From positions 62,001 through 126,000 of the forward strand of contig NZ_MAEH01000015.1 of assembly GCF_009933135.1 (NCBI RefSeq): a stretch of 64,000 bases of DNA. The letters run 5' to 3'. The notes under the pieces were generated by a model. That model saw nothing but the letters and a program-made list of their open reading frames with translations. It was not told the DNA's origin and did no database searches. The position numbers and the translations under genes are program-made. Position 1 is the stretch's first letter. Every line of letters starts with the position of its first letter. Positions 43,365 to 52,970 of the stretch are shown one piece after another. Source of the DNA: Candidatus Enterococcus leclercqii. Its GTDB lineage: Bacteria; Bacillota; Bacilli; Lactobacillales; Enterococcaceae.

Positions 43365-43613
43365 GTGTTGCTCTTTACTTTTTTAGTCGTCCTAGCAGGA
43401 ATCGCCTACAAGATCCACCAACGATCCTTTTCCTACATAACGGTTACTGGCAATATCACGGAAATACATGGGGCTGTCGCTGCACGAACCCTGCATATTT
43501 TCGCTGAAGATGACGATTGCTTTTGCTTCACAGCACCAGAAAAGAATCTCACAAAATTTGCTGATGAGCTTTCTTTAAACCAGCCCCTCAGTCTAGAGCT
43601 CAAAATCCCTTAG
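43365..43613 (+). CDS. Small membrane-anchored protein, unknown function
   Basis: An 82-residue protein with one N-terminal hydrophobic helix (LLFTFLVVLAGIAY) followed by a basic stretch and a likely beta-rich domain. GAGAGG lies 7 nt before the GTG at 43365, which I prefer over an earlier TTG at 43350. It stands alone after the rpiR terminator. I do not recognise the family; its short length and isolation keep confidence moderate. Confidence 0.5.
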   Translation: MLLFTFLVVLAGIAYKIHQRSFSYITVTGNITEIHGAVAARTLHIFAEDDDCFCFTAPEKNLTKFADELSLNQPLSLELKIP

Positions 43614-43693
43614 ACATTTCGCCAGCTTTTCCTGCACAAATGACGGGTAAACTTTTAGCAATTTCTCAAAAACTAATTAGGGGGGCGAAAATA

Positions 43694-43735
43694 ATGGGAT
43701 GGATTCTGCTCCTGTTACTGTACGTGCCCATATAG
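43694..43735 (+). CDS. 13-residue hydrophobic peptide ORF
   Basis: AGGGGGG lies 8 nt before an ATG that opens MGWILLLLLYVPI and a stop. The ribosome-binding site is very strong for such a short frame. It could be a leader, a signalling peptide or chance. Confidence 0.25.
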   Translation: MGWILLLLLYVPI

Positions 43736-43763
43736 GAGAATACTTCCGTTTCCTGAAAAAACG

Positions 43764-43807
43764 AAAAAGCTGCAGAGCCAGGTCATGATGCTGACTGGCT
43801 CTGCAGT
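43764..43807. terminator. Terminator of the FPKTGE surface-protein operon
   Basis: GCTGCAGAGCCAG pairs with CTGGCTCTGCAGT around a 13-nt loop. The T-run is best on the minus strand; it may work both ways. Confidence 0.9.
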
Positions 43808-43872
43808 TTACTTATTAGCAAACATGAGAGTTTACTGTTTTTTGCTGTGTTCTCTAGTCCAGCATTGATGGA

Positions 43873-46800
43873 CTACTTGTTTTCTGCATGTGCATTTCTT
43901 CTGACTATCCAGATACCCACTACACTCAAAAGCAAGACACCGATTAATACAAGAGCATAGGAGGTCTGCTCCCCGGTTTTAGGAAAGATCTTACTCTTTG
44001 AGCTATTGCTAAGATTGCTTGATTCTACTTTAATCTTTCCAGCATTAATTCCAGTACTGTTTCCAGATTCTTTTCCTTTTTCTGGTTCTTGCTGTGGTTC
44101 ACTGGTTGGTTTCAAAACCAATTGAGAGATTCCTTTTTCCAAATCATCGGCTGCTTGATCAATTTCACCTTGAATAGCTTGCTCATTTTGGTAAACGGAT
44201 TGAGCTGTCTGTTGTACCTCCTGCAATTTTTTCCAACTTGCAGATGTATAATCCGACTCTTTTTTGTCTTTAGCTTCAGCTAAAAGTTTTTCCAAGCGTC
44301 CCTTATCAACTTCCTGGAATGTCTCTTTTTCCAGTGCGTTGATAGCTGCGGATAGCTCCGCTGTTGCCTGATCGACAGCTTCTTGGCTGGCCGTTGGTAA
44401 GTTCAGATACAGCTTAGCCTGAGCCAAAGATTCACTCAAAATGGCCCAGCTACTTGGTGTATAGTCGCCTGCTTCTTTAGTTTGGGCTTTGGCAACTGCT
44501 GCCTGTAAGGCCCGCTTATCCACGCTTGCCACCAACTTATCCATCGCAGTCTGCAATTCTTCCACACTTTGAGCGACTTTTTCCTGGGTCGCTTCCACAT
44601 CTGCCAAAACATCAATTCCCTGCGCTAATTTTTCACCAAAGACTTTCCAACTGGCTGTGGTATAATCTGCTGCCAGTTTTTTCTGAGCTTTTTCCACTAC
44701 AGCTTGTAGTGCCGTTTTATCTGCTTTCACCACCAGCTGATCAATTTCAGCTTGTAGCGCTGTTGTTATCTGATCTACTGACTCTTGATCAGCTTGCGGA
44801 TCTTTTTGAAGTGCCAGTGCTTTATCCATGACTGCCAAGAAATCTGCCCAGCTACTCGGTGTATAAGTGCTCTCCTGCAGACTACTTGCTTTAGTAATGG
44901 TCGCATCTAATGCCGTTCGATCAATAATTGCCGCCAGATTATCCATCGCCGCTAACAATTTTTGACTCGCCTGATCAACCAGCACTTGTGTCACCCCGTC
45001 AGTTTCAGAAATAAGAATGGCTTGCTCCAAAACTTCACGGAATGCAGACCAACTTTCCGGGGTATAGTCGGCCGCCACTTTGCTTTGTGCCACTTCAATC
45101 GTCGCAAGCAGCGCTGTAAGATCTGCTATAGGAATCAGTTGGTCAGAAGCAACCTGAAGTTCAGCCAAAGCATGGTCAATCTCCGACTGGTCAGCATCTG
45201 CTTTACTCAAAACCGCTTCAGCTTGCGTCATTGCAGTAGTCAAATTACTCCAACTTGCTGGGGTATAGTCACTTGCCTCCAAAGCTTCACCAGTGGCAAC
45301 TGCTTCTGCAAGTTGTTTTTTATCTGATGTCGCTTCACTTGCAAAAACTAAATCAGCGATACTTTGCTGCAAGTTGACTACAGCATCAGTAATCATTTGT
45401 TCATCGGCCTGCTCATTTTCCCAGACGTTTTTTGCTGTTGCCAATGCAGCAGTCAACCCATCCCAGCTAATCAGTGTGTAGCTATCCGCTTTTTTTAACT
45501 GCGCTTCCGTCATGGCCACAAGCAATGCTTGTCGATCAGCGACCAGTTGCTTAAGCTGGAGACCACTTTGTGCTTCATTCAAGTCTGCCAATGCTTGATC
45601 CACTGAGGTCTGGATTGCAGAAGCGTCTGCCAACACTGCTTTTCCTTGAGACAACGCTACTACAAACGTCGCCCAACTCTCTGGTGTATAATCTGCGGCT
45701 TGCAGTTTGTCAGCAGCAGCAACCGCGGATTCCAAGGCAGATTTATCCACGACGACGGGGGCATTCACTTTAAAATTGAAAACTTCTCTAACTGTTGGCA
45801 AAACGTGACTTGTCACCAACACTTCGTAGTTTCCCGGCTCTGTCCCCTCAGGTACTGAAATCTTACCAGTAGCATCTACACTTGGCAAAATGGATCGCCG
45901 AGCTGTTGCACCAGTCAGACTAAAGTCCAGCTGACTGCTCCATTCATCTAACTGCTCATAGCTGCCTTGTCCCTTAACAGCCACGGGAATTTGATAATCC
46001 GTCCCCGCCTCAATTGAAATGTCTTGTTCTTTGAAAATGATCTTTTCAGGAATCGGATGGGTAATTACTTTTTGGAACACTTTTAGATCTTGCGGATTCG
46101 AGACTCCCACTTTTTCTTCCAAACCGGCTGGGAAACTGTATTCTCCCGGAGGACTGGAAGGAGAGTAGTTGCTCACATCATCATCCCAAGAAGTTACTTT
46201 CAGAATGGTCTCTTCACCGCTCTCCAAAACAGCAGTGACTTCAGTCGGCAAGTCTAGTTCTCCCCGAGAAGTTCCCATCAAGCGGTTTAACTCAGGTAGC
46301 TCTCTGAAAGTAGCAATCTTTTCTGTAGTAACCTTTACGTTAGCAGTAATTGGCATGGATACGCCTGCCGCTTGGCCGCGAACCTCGAACGAGCCTTCTT
46401 TTTGATAGAGACTTTCTGGAAGCTCCGGCCAAGTAACAGCTACCGTCTTACTAGTCCCGTCAGAATATTTGACTTCGACATTTTTCGGTAGCTCTGGGGC
46501 AACACCTGCCGCAGTAGTAATCTCGATTGCTTCGTACCCAGTTTCATAGACATTGGATAAGATGATTTTTGGCGCCAGTGTATCTTTTTCCAATACTGAA
46601 TGATTTTCCGGCAGCTTCAGTTTGCCGGCCTGATAGTCTTCATATGCTTTTTGAGCGCCTTCTTTTGAAAAGGCATCAAAACCAGCATTGTCTGCATTGT
46701 AACCAGGCAGCTTACTATCACTGATTGCCAGTAAGAAGCTGATTTTTTTGGGAACTTCACCTGAAGCCATCACTTTTCGAATATAGCTACTAATATCTAC

Positions 46801-49533
46801 ATTGACGACATTTCCGTTAGCAATGATCTCTGAATTGGTGAAAGAATTTCTAGCGATAAAGGTTTCATTAGGTACCTCTGCATTGCCAGGTCCATTGTTC
46901 CAAGTCACTTTATTACTCTGCCAATCTGAAGCAACAGCATACACATCCATTTGAAATTGCGTATTTTTCAATTGGTTTTCCTTACTGTCCCCTGCGCTGC
47001 TCCAAGCATCGTAGCGCATAACACTCAATTGCAGGTTAGCCCGTTTTAAATCATTTGTCAGTGCCAGATCAGTCGTATCTATCTCAACAAAAATACGGCG
47101 ATTATACCCAGCAGACGTGCTATTTTTGAGCTTCAAAATGTAATTATCTCCATAATTCACACCATATGGATATTTGTACTCATCCCCACTGCCAATCGCT
47201 CCTACCGTTCCGGGAGTTGCCGAATAGGCTTTATTCCCATCACTTTTTTGCACAAAAGCCGTCTGATCTGCTGGATAGACAGCCGTAGTTTTTCCTTCTC
47301 CTAACTCACCTGAAAAAGTGACTTTTGCTTTGATACTGATTTGCGAATCATTTAGCCCTTCCTCTTGCCCTTTGACTTCAACCGTCCCAGCCTTACCTAC
47401 AGCTTTTTGAGAAATAGTCTCCCACTGAACAGCAAATTCCTTTGTGCCTTCAGCAACAACTTCTCCGTCAGCCAGTTCTTGATAGTTCACTTTCAAACGA
47501 TCCGGCAGCTTCGGATAAACACCGGTTATTGCAGAGATTTCTAAAGAAACGTCTTCATATTTCGTCAGTTTTTCAACATTTGATGCTTGTTGTGCACCGA
47601 TATCCAAGATTTTATTCGCTAAAGACGTCCCAAAGAAATCCTCTGTCGCTGCATTATTTTCAGACAATGCTTTCCCCAGAGCAGGAGAGTCCGCTTGCAG
47701 AGTAAAGAGATTCGCCCGTTTTCTCAAACGTTCTTTGCTAGTGAAATCAGCTACATTTCCATCAGCCAACTGTGTAAATTCCTGTTGGGCTAATTGTGTT
47801 GCCAATTCCTGATTGCCACTGATAGCCAATTTTGGATCGGCAAAGATATTATTTCCACTTGCCAATTTTTCAACAGTGGCACCACTAGTTTCAGAAGCGA
47901 TGTCTTTTGGCCAGATCACATTATTCTTAAAGTATTTTTCCGGAGTATTGCTCATCTTTCTTTCCACAGGATTGGATCCATTTGGTGCATAGTTCGTCAA
48001 AAATTTCAGCGAACCTGAACCTTCTTTGTAGAGAATATTGTTGTGGAAGTTGGCGATGGTGCCACTGTTATCTGAGCTGTTTCCCTCCCCAAATAACGAA
48101 GTAGAAATCCCATCTCCGACATAAATGGTGTTGTTGTGAATCAAAGGCATACTAGCACCATCATTTTTCACCCAGTAATGAAAGATACTCTGGGTTTGGA
48201 AAGTGTATCCCCCTGCTCCACCAGGATTGTCAGCGCCCGTCCCTCGATTGCCAGCACCATCATTGGCGGAAATATTGTAACGAACAACGGAATCTCGTTG
48301 ATCAGACATCAATAGCAAAAAGCCACCAGTGTTATGATGCGAATAATTGTACTGATAAGTGACTCGATTGGACTGCATATCAATGTCATAAGCTTCAGCA
48401 TCGTTATAGCCGTATTGGATTCCATAGACCTCGTTGTATTGGAATAAACCATCATCAACAGACATTGCCCAGACACCGGCATAGTTTTGCGTACCATAGT
48501 CAGCATTACAAGCGCGAACGGCAACGTTACCTTCTACCAAACCTCCACGGGCAACTTCCGACAAAACAATCCCGTCTCCAGCAATATCTTCCAAGTAATT
48601 GTTACGAATCACAATGTTAGAAAATGTTTTATAAAAGGAATTACCTCGCGACGTATCTGCATCCGCCTTCGTTCGAATTCCTTCCAGACCGACCCGCTGG
48701 ACTACGTTGTTTTCAATCAAAACATCGTTGAATCCTGTAGTGGAACGGTGATCTCCTTCCGGCAAAACGATTGTTCCGTTTTCATCTGACCAGTTGCCCA
48801 GTACAATGATTCCTCCCACACATTTGGAACGTCGTGTGTCAGCGCTGCCACTAAAATTCAAATAATATTCACTTTGAACATCATGAACATAATTATTACG
48901 GACCTTAATGCTGTTAAATACTCGTTTTTGTTCGTATCCTAAGATTAAAATTCCAGCACGTTGCGCATCCCCTGGTTTTTTGTAGGCTTCGCTATCAGAG
49001 AGTTCCGGTGAATTCGTGACTTCCAAATTGGAGATTTCCCAATACTCTTGATTGACTAATTGGACACCACCAGAAATCGAGCGTTTGAAAGTCCCCGTGC
49101 TGTAAGTTCCGCCACCATTGATTACTGGCCGACGATTCGTCTCATACACTGCTTTTCCTTGAGCATCCGTGTCATAAATATCCACAACAATGGATTTTCC
49201 TGAGACACCACTGCCCTTTGGATATAGGCGCTGATTGTTCCATGTGCTCTGAGCATTCAATAAGATATGATCACCGGGTTGGAAGGTTGTTTCATTAACC
49301 TTTTCTAAACTCTTCCACGCAGTTTTCGGAGAATGACCATCCGCCTGGTCATTTCCTTTTTCACCATCAACAAAATAAGTGCTTCCACTAGTTGATTCAC
49401 CAGCAGAATGAAATCTGCTTGCTTGAACCTGCTCTTCCGCATTTACCGGTAAAACTGGAAATGAGAATTGTGCCATAACAACCACTATGGCAAAAAACAA
49501 CCTTGCTAATGTAACAAATGATTTCTTCTTCAT
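43873..49533 (-). CDS. Cell-wall-anchored right-handed beta-helix protein with CBM-like, Ig-like and FIVAR domains
   Basis: An 1886-residue surface enzyme or adhesin. The signal peptide (1-32, ends VNA) is followed by a parallel beta-helix (about 50-650, opening TYFVDGEKGNDQADGHSPKTAW) as in pectate-lyase-like and other polysaccharide-active proteins. Next come a Big_4 Ig-like domain (about 655-740), a DNRLRE/CBM-like domain (about 755-980), further Ig-like domains (about 990-1255), eight FIVAR repeats (about 1258-1800, each with a DYTPxSW-type motif) and the sorting signal FPKTGE, a hydrophobic helix and basic tail. It probably binds and cleaves a plant or host polysaccharide. The exact catalytic family cannot be set by eye. 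It is co-transcribed with a foldase 13 bp upstream. Confidence 0.88.
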   Translation of the reverse strand: MKKKSFVTLARLFFAIVVVMAQFSFPVLPVNAEEQVQASRFHSAGESTSGSTYFVDGEKGNDQADGHSPKTAWKSLEKVNETTFQPGDHILLNAQSTWNNQRLYPKGSGVSGKSIVVDIYDTDAQGKAVYETNRRPVINGGGTYSTGTFKRSISGGVQLVNQEYWEISNLEVTNSPELSDSEAYKKPGDAQRAGILILGYEQKRVFNSIKVRNNYVHDVQSEYYLNFSGSADTRRSKCVGGIIVLGNWSDENGTIVLPEGDHRSTTGFNDVLIENNVVQRVGLEGIRTKADADTSRGNSFYKTFSNIVIRNNYLEDIAGDGIVLSEVARGGLVEGNVAVRACNADYGTQNYAGVWAMSVDDGLFQYNEVYGIQYGYNDAEAYDIDMQSNRVTYQYNYSHHNTGGFLLLMSDQRDSVVRYNISANDGAGNRGTGADNPGGAGGYTFQTQSIFHYWVKNDGASMPLIHNNTIYVGDGISTSLFGEGNSSDNSGTIANFHNNILYKEGSGSLKFLTNYAPNGSNPVERKMSNTPEKYFKNNVIWPKDIASETSGATVEKLASGNNIFADPKLAISGNQELATQLAQQEFTQLADGNVADFTSKERLRKRANLFTLQADSPALGKALSENNAATEDFFGTSLANKILDIGAQQASNVEKLTKYEDVSLEISAITGVYPKLPDRLKVNYQELADGEVVAEGTKEFAVQWETISQKAVGKAGTVEVKGQEEGLNDSQISIKAKVTFSGELGEGKTTAVYPADQTAFVQKSDGNKAYSATPGTVGAIGSGDEYKYPYGVNYGDNYILKLKNSTSAGYNRRIFVEIDTTDLALTNDLKRANLQLSVMRYDAWSSAGDSKENQLKNTQFQMDVYAVASDWQSNKVTWNNGPGNAEVPNETFIARNSFTNSEIIANGNVVNVDISSYIRKVMASGEVPKKISFLLAISDSKLPGYNADNAGFDAFSKEGAQKAYEDYQAGKLKLPENHSVLEKDTLAPKIILSNVYETGYEAIEITTAAGVAPELPKNVEVKYSDGTSKTVAVTWPELPESLYQKEGSFEVRGQAAGVSMPITANVKVTTEKIATFRELPELNRLMGTSRGELDLPTEVTAVLESGEETILKVTSWDDDVSNYSPSSPPGEYSFPAGLEEKVGVSNPQDLKVFQKVITHPIPEKIIFKEQDISIEAGTDYQIPVAVKGQGSYEQLDEWSSQLDFSLTGATARRSILPSVDATGKISVPEGTEPGNYEVLVTSHVLPTVREVFNFKVNAPVVVDKSALESAVAAADKLQAADYTPESWATFVVALSQGKAVLADASAIQTSVDQALADLNEAQSGLQLKQLVADRQALLVAMTEAQLKKADSYTLISWDGLTAALATAKNVWENEQADEQMITDAVVNLQQSIADLVFASEATSDKKQLAEAVATGEALEASDYTPASWSNLTTAMTQAEAVLSKADADQSEIDHALAELQVASDQLIPIADLTALLATIEVAQSKVAADYTPESWSAFREVLEQAILISETDGVTQVLVDQASQKLLAAMDNLAAIIDRTALDATITKASSLQESTYTPSSWADFLAVMDKALALQKDPQADQESVDQITTALQAEIDQLVVKADKTALQAVVEKAQKKLAADYTTASWKVFGEKLAQGIDVLADVEATQEKVAQSVEELQTAMDKLVASVDKRALQAAVAKAQTKEAGDYTPSSWAILSESLAQAKLYLNLPTASQEAVDQATAELSAAINALEKETFQEVDKGRLEKLLAEAKDKKESDYTSASWKKLQEVQQTAQSVYQNEQAIQGEIDQAADDLEKGISQLVLKPTSEPQQEPEKGKESGNSTGINAGKIKVESSNLSNSSKSKIFPKTGEQTSYALVLIGVLLLSVVGIWIVRRNAHAENK

Positions 49534-49546
49534 TTTCTACTCCTTA

Positions 49547-50512
49547 TCAATTTTTATTTTGATAACTGGTACGAAATGATGCTGCGATTTTTTTGGATAA
49601 ACTGACTTTCGCCTTTTCTTGCCCTTCAGCGATCCGCTCTTCAAAAAGATCATTGATATATTGATTTTCGGCAAGTTTCGGCGCCTCCTCAACTGTCAAA
49701 AGCTGCCCTCCCTTCACTTGGACTATATAAAAAAATTGCTGTTTCTGATCCCCAGCTACGACAGTTCCCGTTTTTTGGCCGCTCAAAAAAGCCCCTGCAG
49801 CCTGGCGATAGAGATCATCTTTTTGAAACTCCGAGCTTTTCAAAGAGAGAAGAGTCACCATTTGTCGAGGTAATTGTTGTTGCCACCAGCTTTCTGCTGC
49901 TGAAGCATCCAGCTTTGGAGGAATCTTTTGGGCAATTTTTTGTAACTCTGCTAAGGTCCCCTTAAACCCGGGGATTTCAATTGCAGAAACTTCATAATCA
50001 GTTTGCTTGTACTTATCCTCTAATCGATCAAAAGCATTCGCAAGCTGCTGCTTATTAGGTGGTGTTTCTTGTAACCAAGCTTTTTTGATTCGATCAGAGA
50101 GCTGGGCCTCCTGTGCAGCCAAATATTGTCCTAATGAGACATTAGACCCTGTCTGCTTCCACTCTTGCTGCTCCTCCTTAAAAGAATGCTTTTCTATCAG
50201 ATTCAAAGAAACAGCCGCTTCCTCAATCACATGATGACGAATCAGGCTCACAACGGCTTGTTCATAAAGTGCCTGGATAGGCTGTTCTCCATGATAGGTA
50301 CTCTTCCAAAAATCCTGCCCGTAAGAAGTAATCTGGTATTTATCAGCGAATTCACTTGCCACCTGATTGGCACACTCGTCAGCATAAGCCTCCAACTCCG
50401 GTACTGTTACAGGTTGACCATTGACTGTATTCGATGACTGTACTCGAAACAAAAACGCCACTAAAAAAATTACTAAAATAATAGCTGAAAAAGTAAAAAA
50501 AAATTGCTTCAT
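49547..50512 (-). CDS. Membrane-anchored SurA/PrsA-like foldase
   Basis: A 321-residue extracellular protein tethered by an uncleaved N-terminal helix (FFTFSAIILVIFLVAFLF). The chain opens like SurA-N (VNGQPVTVPELEAYADE) and is rich in long helices. A parvulin-like region follows (about 165-290), ending with FFYIVQVKGG. There is no lipobox, unlike PrsA. It is 13 bp upstream of the giant beta-helix protein and shares its promoter, so it probably folds that secreted substrate. Prolyl-isomerase activity is not certain. Confidence 0.72.
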   Translation of the reverse strand: MKQFFFTFSAIILVIFLVAFLFRVQSSNTVNGQPVTVPELEAYADECANQVASEFADKYQITSYGQDFWKSTYHGEQPIQALYEQAVVSLIRHHVIEEAAVSLNLIEKHSFKEEQQEWKQTGSNVSLGQYLAAQEAQLSDRIKKAWLQETPPNKQQLANAFDRLEDKYKQTDYEVSAIEIPGFKGTLAELQKIAQKIPPKLDASAAESWWQQQLPRQMVTLLSLKSSEFQKDDLYRQAAGAFLSGQKTGTVVAGDQKQQFFYIVQVKGGQLLTVEEAPKLAENQYINDLFEERIAEGQEKAKVSLSKKIAASFRTSYQNKN

Positions 50513-50560
50513 TTGGCACTCCTTTCAATAATCTTATTAAAATTCCAAGTTTACAGATGC

Positions 50561-50598
50561 ATTATAGCGTATTTCCACTCATTAAGAAAGCGCTTTAT
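50561..50598 (-). promoter_or_regulatory. Promoter with cre-like site upstream of the foldase/beta-helix operon
   Basis: TATAAT (50561-50566) is a perfect minus-strand -10. The -35 position (50584-50589, TTTCTT) is weak and is overlapped by AGAAAGCGCTTTAT (50585-50598), whose AAAGCGCTTT core matches cre with three outer mismatches. The arrangement repeats that of the xylan operon. Confidence 0.6.
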
Positions 50599-51016
50599 TA
50601 CTAGAAAAAATGAAAATACTGTTTTTTTACTGAAATTATCGCTAAAATATACGACTTTTTCAGTCTTTTCAACTTCTAATAAACGCTGTATATTCGGTTT
50701 TAACGAAGTATATTCTTTTTCAGTTACTAACTAGTTTTCTTTTCTAAGGAAGTAGAAAGTTATGCGAAAAGTAATTATTTTTAGTATATATCGCTGTCCT
50801 TTTACACAGTTTTTTCGTTTATAGATCACTTTTCAAAACTCCCTTAAACTTCATTATTTATGTATACCATTTTTAGATTTATTGAAACCAATAATATTTT
50901 TTTGGAAGACCGACTTTCAAAGGGAACTCAATTTGGTAATCGTTAGACTACAAATAACAAAGAACTCCCATTTATCTGTTATTGCTTGCATCATAGTCTG
51001 GCAACAGAGTAGATAC
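50599..51016. other. AT-rich intergenic stretch, nothing recognised
   Basis: About 420 bp between the foldase promoter and the siderophore-operon terminator. It contains only short readings without ribosome-binding sites. Confidence 0.5.
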
Positions 51017-51050
51017 AAAAAAACCGCCCAGAGTTTTTTCTCCATGGCGG
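51017..51050 (-). terminator. Terminator of the siderophore transporter operon
   Basis: CCGCC..GGAG pairs with CTC..GGCGG around AAAAAA, followed by TTTTTTT on the minus strand, 15 bp past the binding-protein stop. Confidence 0.9.
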
Positions 51051-51064
51051 TATCCTGCTTCAGG

Positions 51065-52066
51065 CTACTTATTATCAGCAAACGCTTTGGCTACATTATC
51101 TGCCATGATATCCACTGATTCAATTCCGGCGCCGGCTAAATACCAGACATCCGGATCTAGTGAGATGACCTTATTGTTTTTGCCTGCCGTGGTCTGTTTA
51201 ATCAGCTCATTAGCAGCAACATTATTTTGTGAATCATCGCCGCCGATTGCCTGGGTACGATCTACTACAAAAATGACATCAGGATTTTTTTCCAACACAT
51301 ATTCATAAGAAACACTTTGTCCGTGAGTGGAGGCCTCAATCTGATCATCTGCCTGAGAGAAGCCAAAGGTATCGTGAACTATTCCGAAACGAGAACCAGC
51401 ACCGTATGCTGACAGACTCCCTTCATTCACCAGCATGACAAGGGCTTTCTCCTTGGAAGTCACGGCTTTGCCTTTCAAGCCATCGATTTTAGACTGCAAT
51501 GAAGCAATGGCTGCTGTGGCCTCCTCTTCTTTGCCGAAAATCGCACCGATACTTTTAATCTGATTTTGAATGGAAGGCCAGGTATCCGTGTTGTCAGTGG
51601 ACAAATACAGTGTCGGTGCAATCTGAGCCAGCTGGTCTTGGAAGTCTTTTTGACGCCCCGAGATGATGATTAAATCTGGTTGTAGCGCATTAATTTTTTC
51701 CAAGTCAGGTTCCTTGATTCCACCAGCAGAGGCAACCTTTTTATAGTCACTCAAGAAAGTTGGCAGATTATCTGTGGCAGCTCCAATCACTCGTTCGCCA
51801 ACACCCAACCGGTTCATCGTATCCAACGCACTATTATCAAAAACTACCACTTTCTGAGGATTCGTTGCCACAGTCACCTGTTTTTTATCACCATCCATGA
51901 TACTTACTTCAGCCGGTAGACCCGACTGACTATCCTTCGTTGTACTGGAAGCGGATGTGGCAGCAGTCTGACTTTCATTTGTTCGATCCTCGCCGGTTGC
52001 CTGACCACAAGCTCCTGCGGCAAATAAAACCGCCAATAATCCCATACTCAACATCATTTTTTTCAT
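51065..52066 (-). CDS. Siderophore ABC transporter binding lipoprotein (FatB/YclQ-like)
   Basis: A 333-residue cluster-A-like iron-siderophore binding protein. The lipobox is AGAC (Cys20), followed by a Ser/Thr-rich linker. The lobes contain VVVFDNSALDTMNRLGVGER, LQPDLIIISGRQ and NPDVIFVVDR, matching the CeuE/FatB/YclQ group. AGGAG precedes the ATG. It is last in the order permease, permease, ATPase, binding protein, the same as yclNOPQ, so a catecholate or petrobactin-type ligand is possible. Confidence 0.9.
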   Translation of the reverse strand: MKKMMLSMGLLAVLFAAGACGQATGEDRTNESQTAATSASSTTKDSQSGLPAEVSIMDGDKKQVTVATNPQKVVVFDNSALDTMNRLGVGERVIGAATDNLPTFLSDYKKVASAGGIKEPDLEKINALQPDLIIISGRQKDFQDQLAQIAPTLYLSTDNTDTWPSIQNQIKSIGAIFGKEEEATAAIASLQSKIDGLKGKAVTSKEKALVMLVNEGSLSAYGAGSRFGIVHDTFGFSQADDQIEASTHGQSVSYEYVLEKNPDVIFVVDRTQAIGGDDSQNNVAANELIKQTTAGKNNKVISLDPDVWYLAGAGIESVDIMADNVAKAFADNK

Positions 52067-52102
52067 CTATCTTTTCTCCTTCATTGTTTTTTATTAATCC
52101 TG

Positions 52103-52861
52103 TCAATCAAAATACATGCAAAAAGGGCGTCCGTTGTAATCTATCACATTGACCTTCATCTCGTATAACTCACCAAGTACTGCCGGCGTGATGACTTCAG
52201 GTGGTGTACCTATTTTAAACAGACGTCCGCCCTTCAACGCCACGATTTTATCAGCAAAACCGGCTGCAAAGTTGATATCATGGATCACCAACAAAACCGT
52301 TTTCCCGAGCTTAGCCACCAAGCGTCGCAGCAAGTGCATCATTTGATTGGCATGGTTCATATCTAAGTTATTTAATGGTTCATCTAGTAAAATATATTCC
52401 GTATCCTGAGCCAAAATCATAGCGATATAGGCTCGCTGTAACTGGCCTCCAGACAAGGTCTGAATTTCTTCTTCTGCTAGTTCCGTTAGACTCATCTCCG
52501 CAAGCGCGTCAGCAATCAGCTGCTGATCGGCTGTGGTTAGACGTCCGCGGCTGTAGGGGAAGCGTCCAAACGCTACCAATTCAGCCACAGTGATGCGAGC
52601 CTGTACCTGGTTGCTCTGCTTCAAGATTGCCAACCGCTGGGCCAGCTCTTTGGAATCCCAAGCACGAATCTCACCGTCATCGATATACAACTGCCCGGAA
52701 AACGTGCCCTGCAGGCGGCTCATGATGGAAAGTAAGGTGCTTTTCCCGGCACCATTTGGACCGATAAATGCGATTAGCTCTCCTTTCGGCAGTGACAAAT
52801 CAATTGCTTGCAGCACTTGTTTATCAAGATACTGTTTACCGATTTCTTTTGCCTCGATCAT
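52103..52861 (-). CDS. Siderophore ABC transporter ATP-binding protein (YclP/FatE-like)
   Basis: A 252-residue FepC-class ATPase. Walker A is GPNGAGKST, signature LSGGQLQRA, Walker B YILLDEPLNNLD and switch His in VIHDINFA. GAGGAGG lies 6 nt before the ATG at 52861. A gap of about 110 bp separates it from the upstream permease stop. Confidence 0.93.
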   Translation of the reverse strand: MIEAKEIGKQYLDKQVLQAIDLSLPKGELIAFIGPNGAGKSTLLSIMSRLQGTFSGQLYIDDGEIRAWDSKELAQRLAILKQSNQVQARITVAELVAFGRFPYSRGRLTTADQQLIADALAEMSLTELAEEEIQTLSGGQLQRAYIAMILAQDTEYILLDEPLNNLDMNHANQMMHLLRRLVAKLGKTVLLVIHDINFAAGFADKIVALKGGRLFKIGTPPEVITPAVLGELYEMKVNVIDYNGRPFCMYFD

Positions 52862-52970
52862 TACACTCCTCCTCGTAAACACTGCTGCGAAAAATACCTG
52901 TCCTAACTTGAAAAATTAGCAGCCGCTATCCTCGCAGATGATAGTTAATGGTCGTTACTGTAATTTTTAG

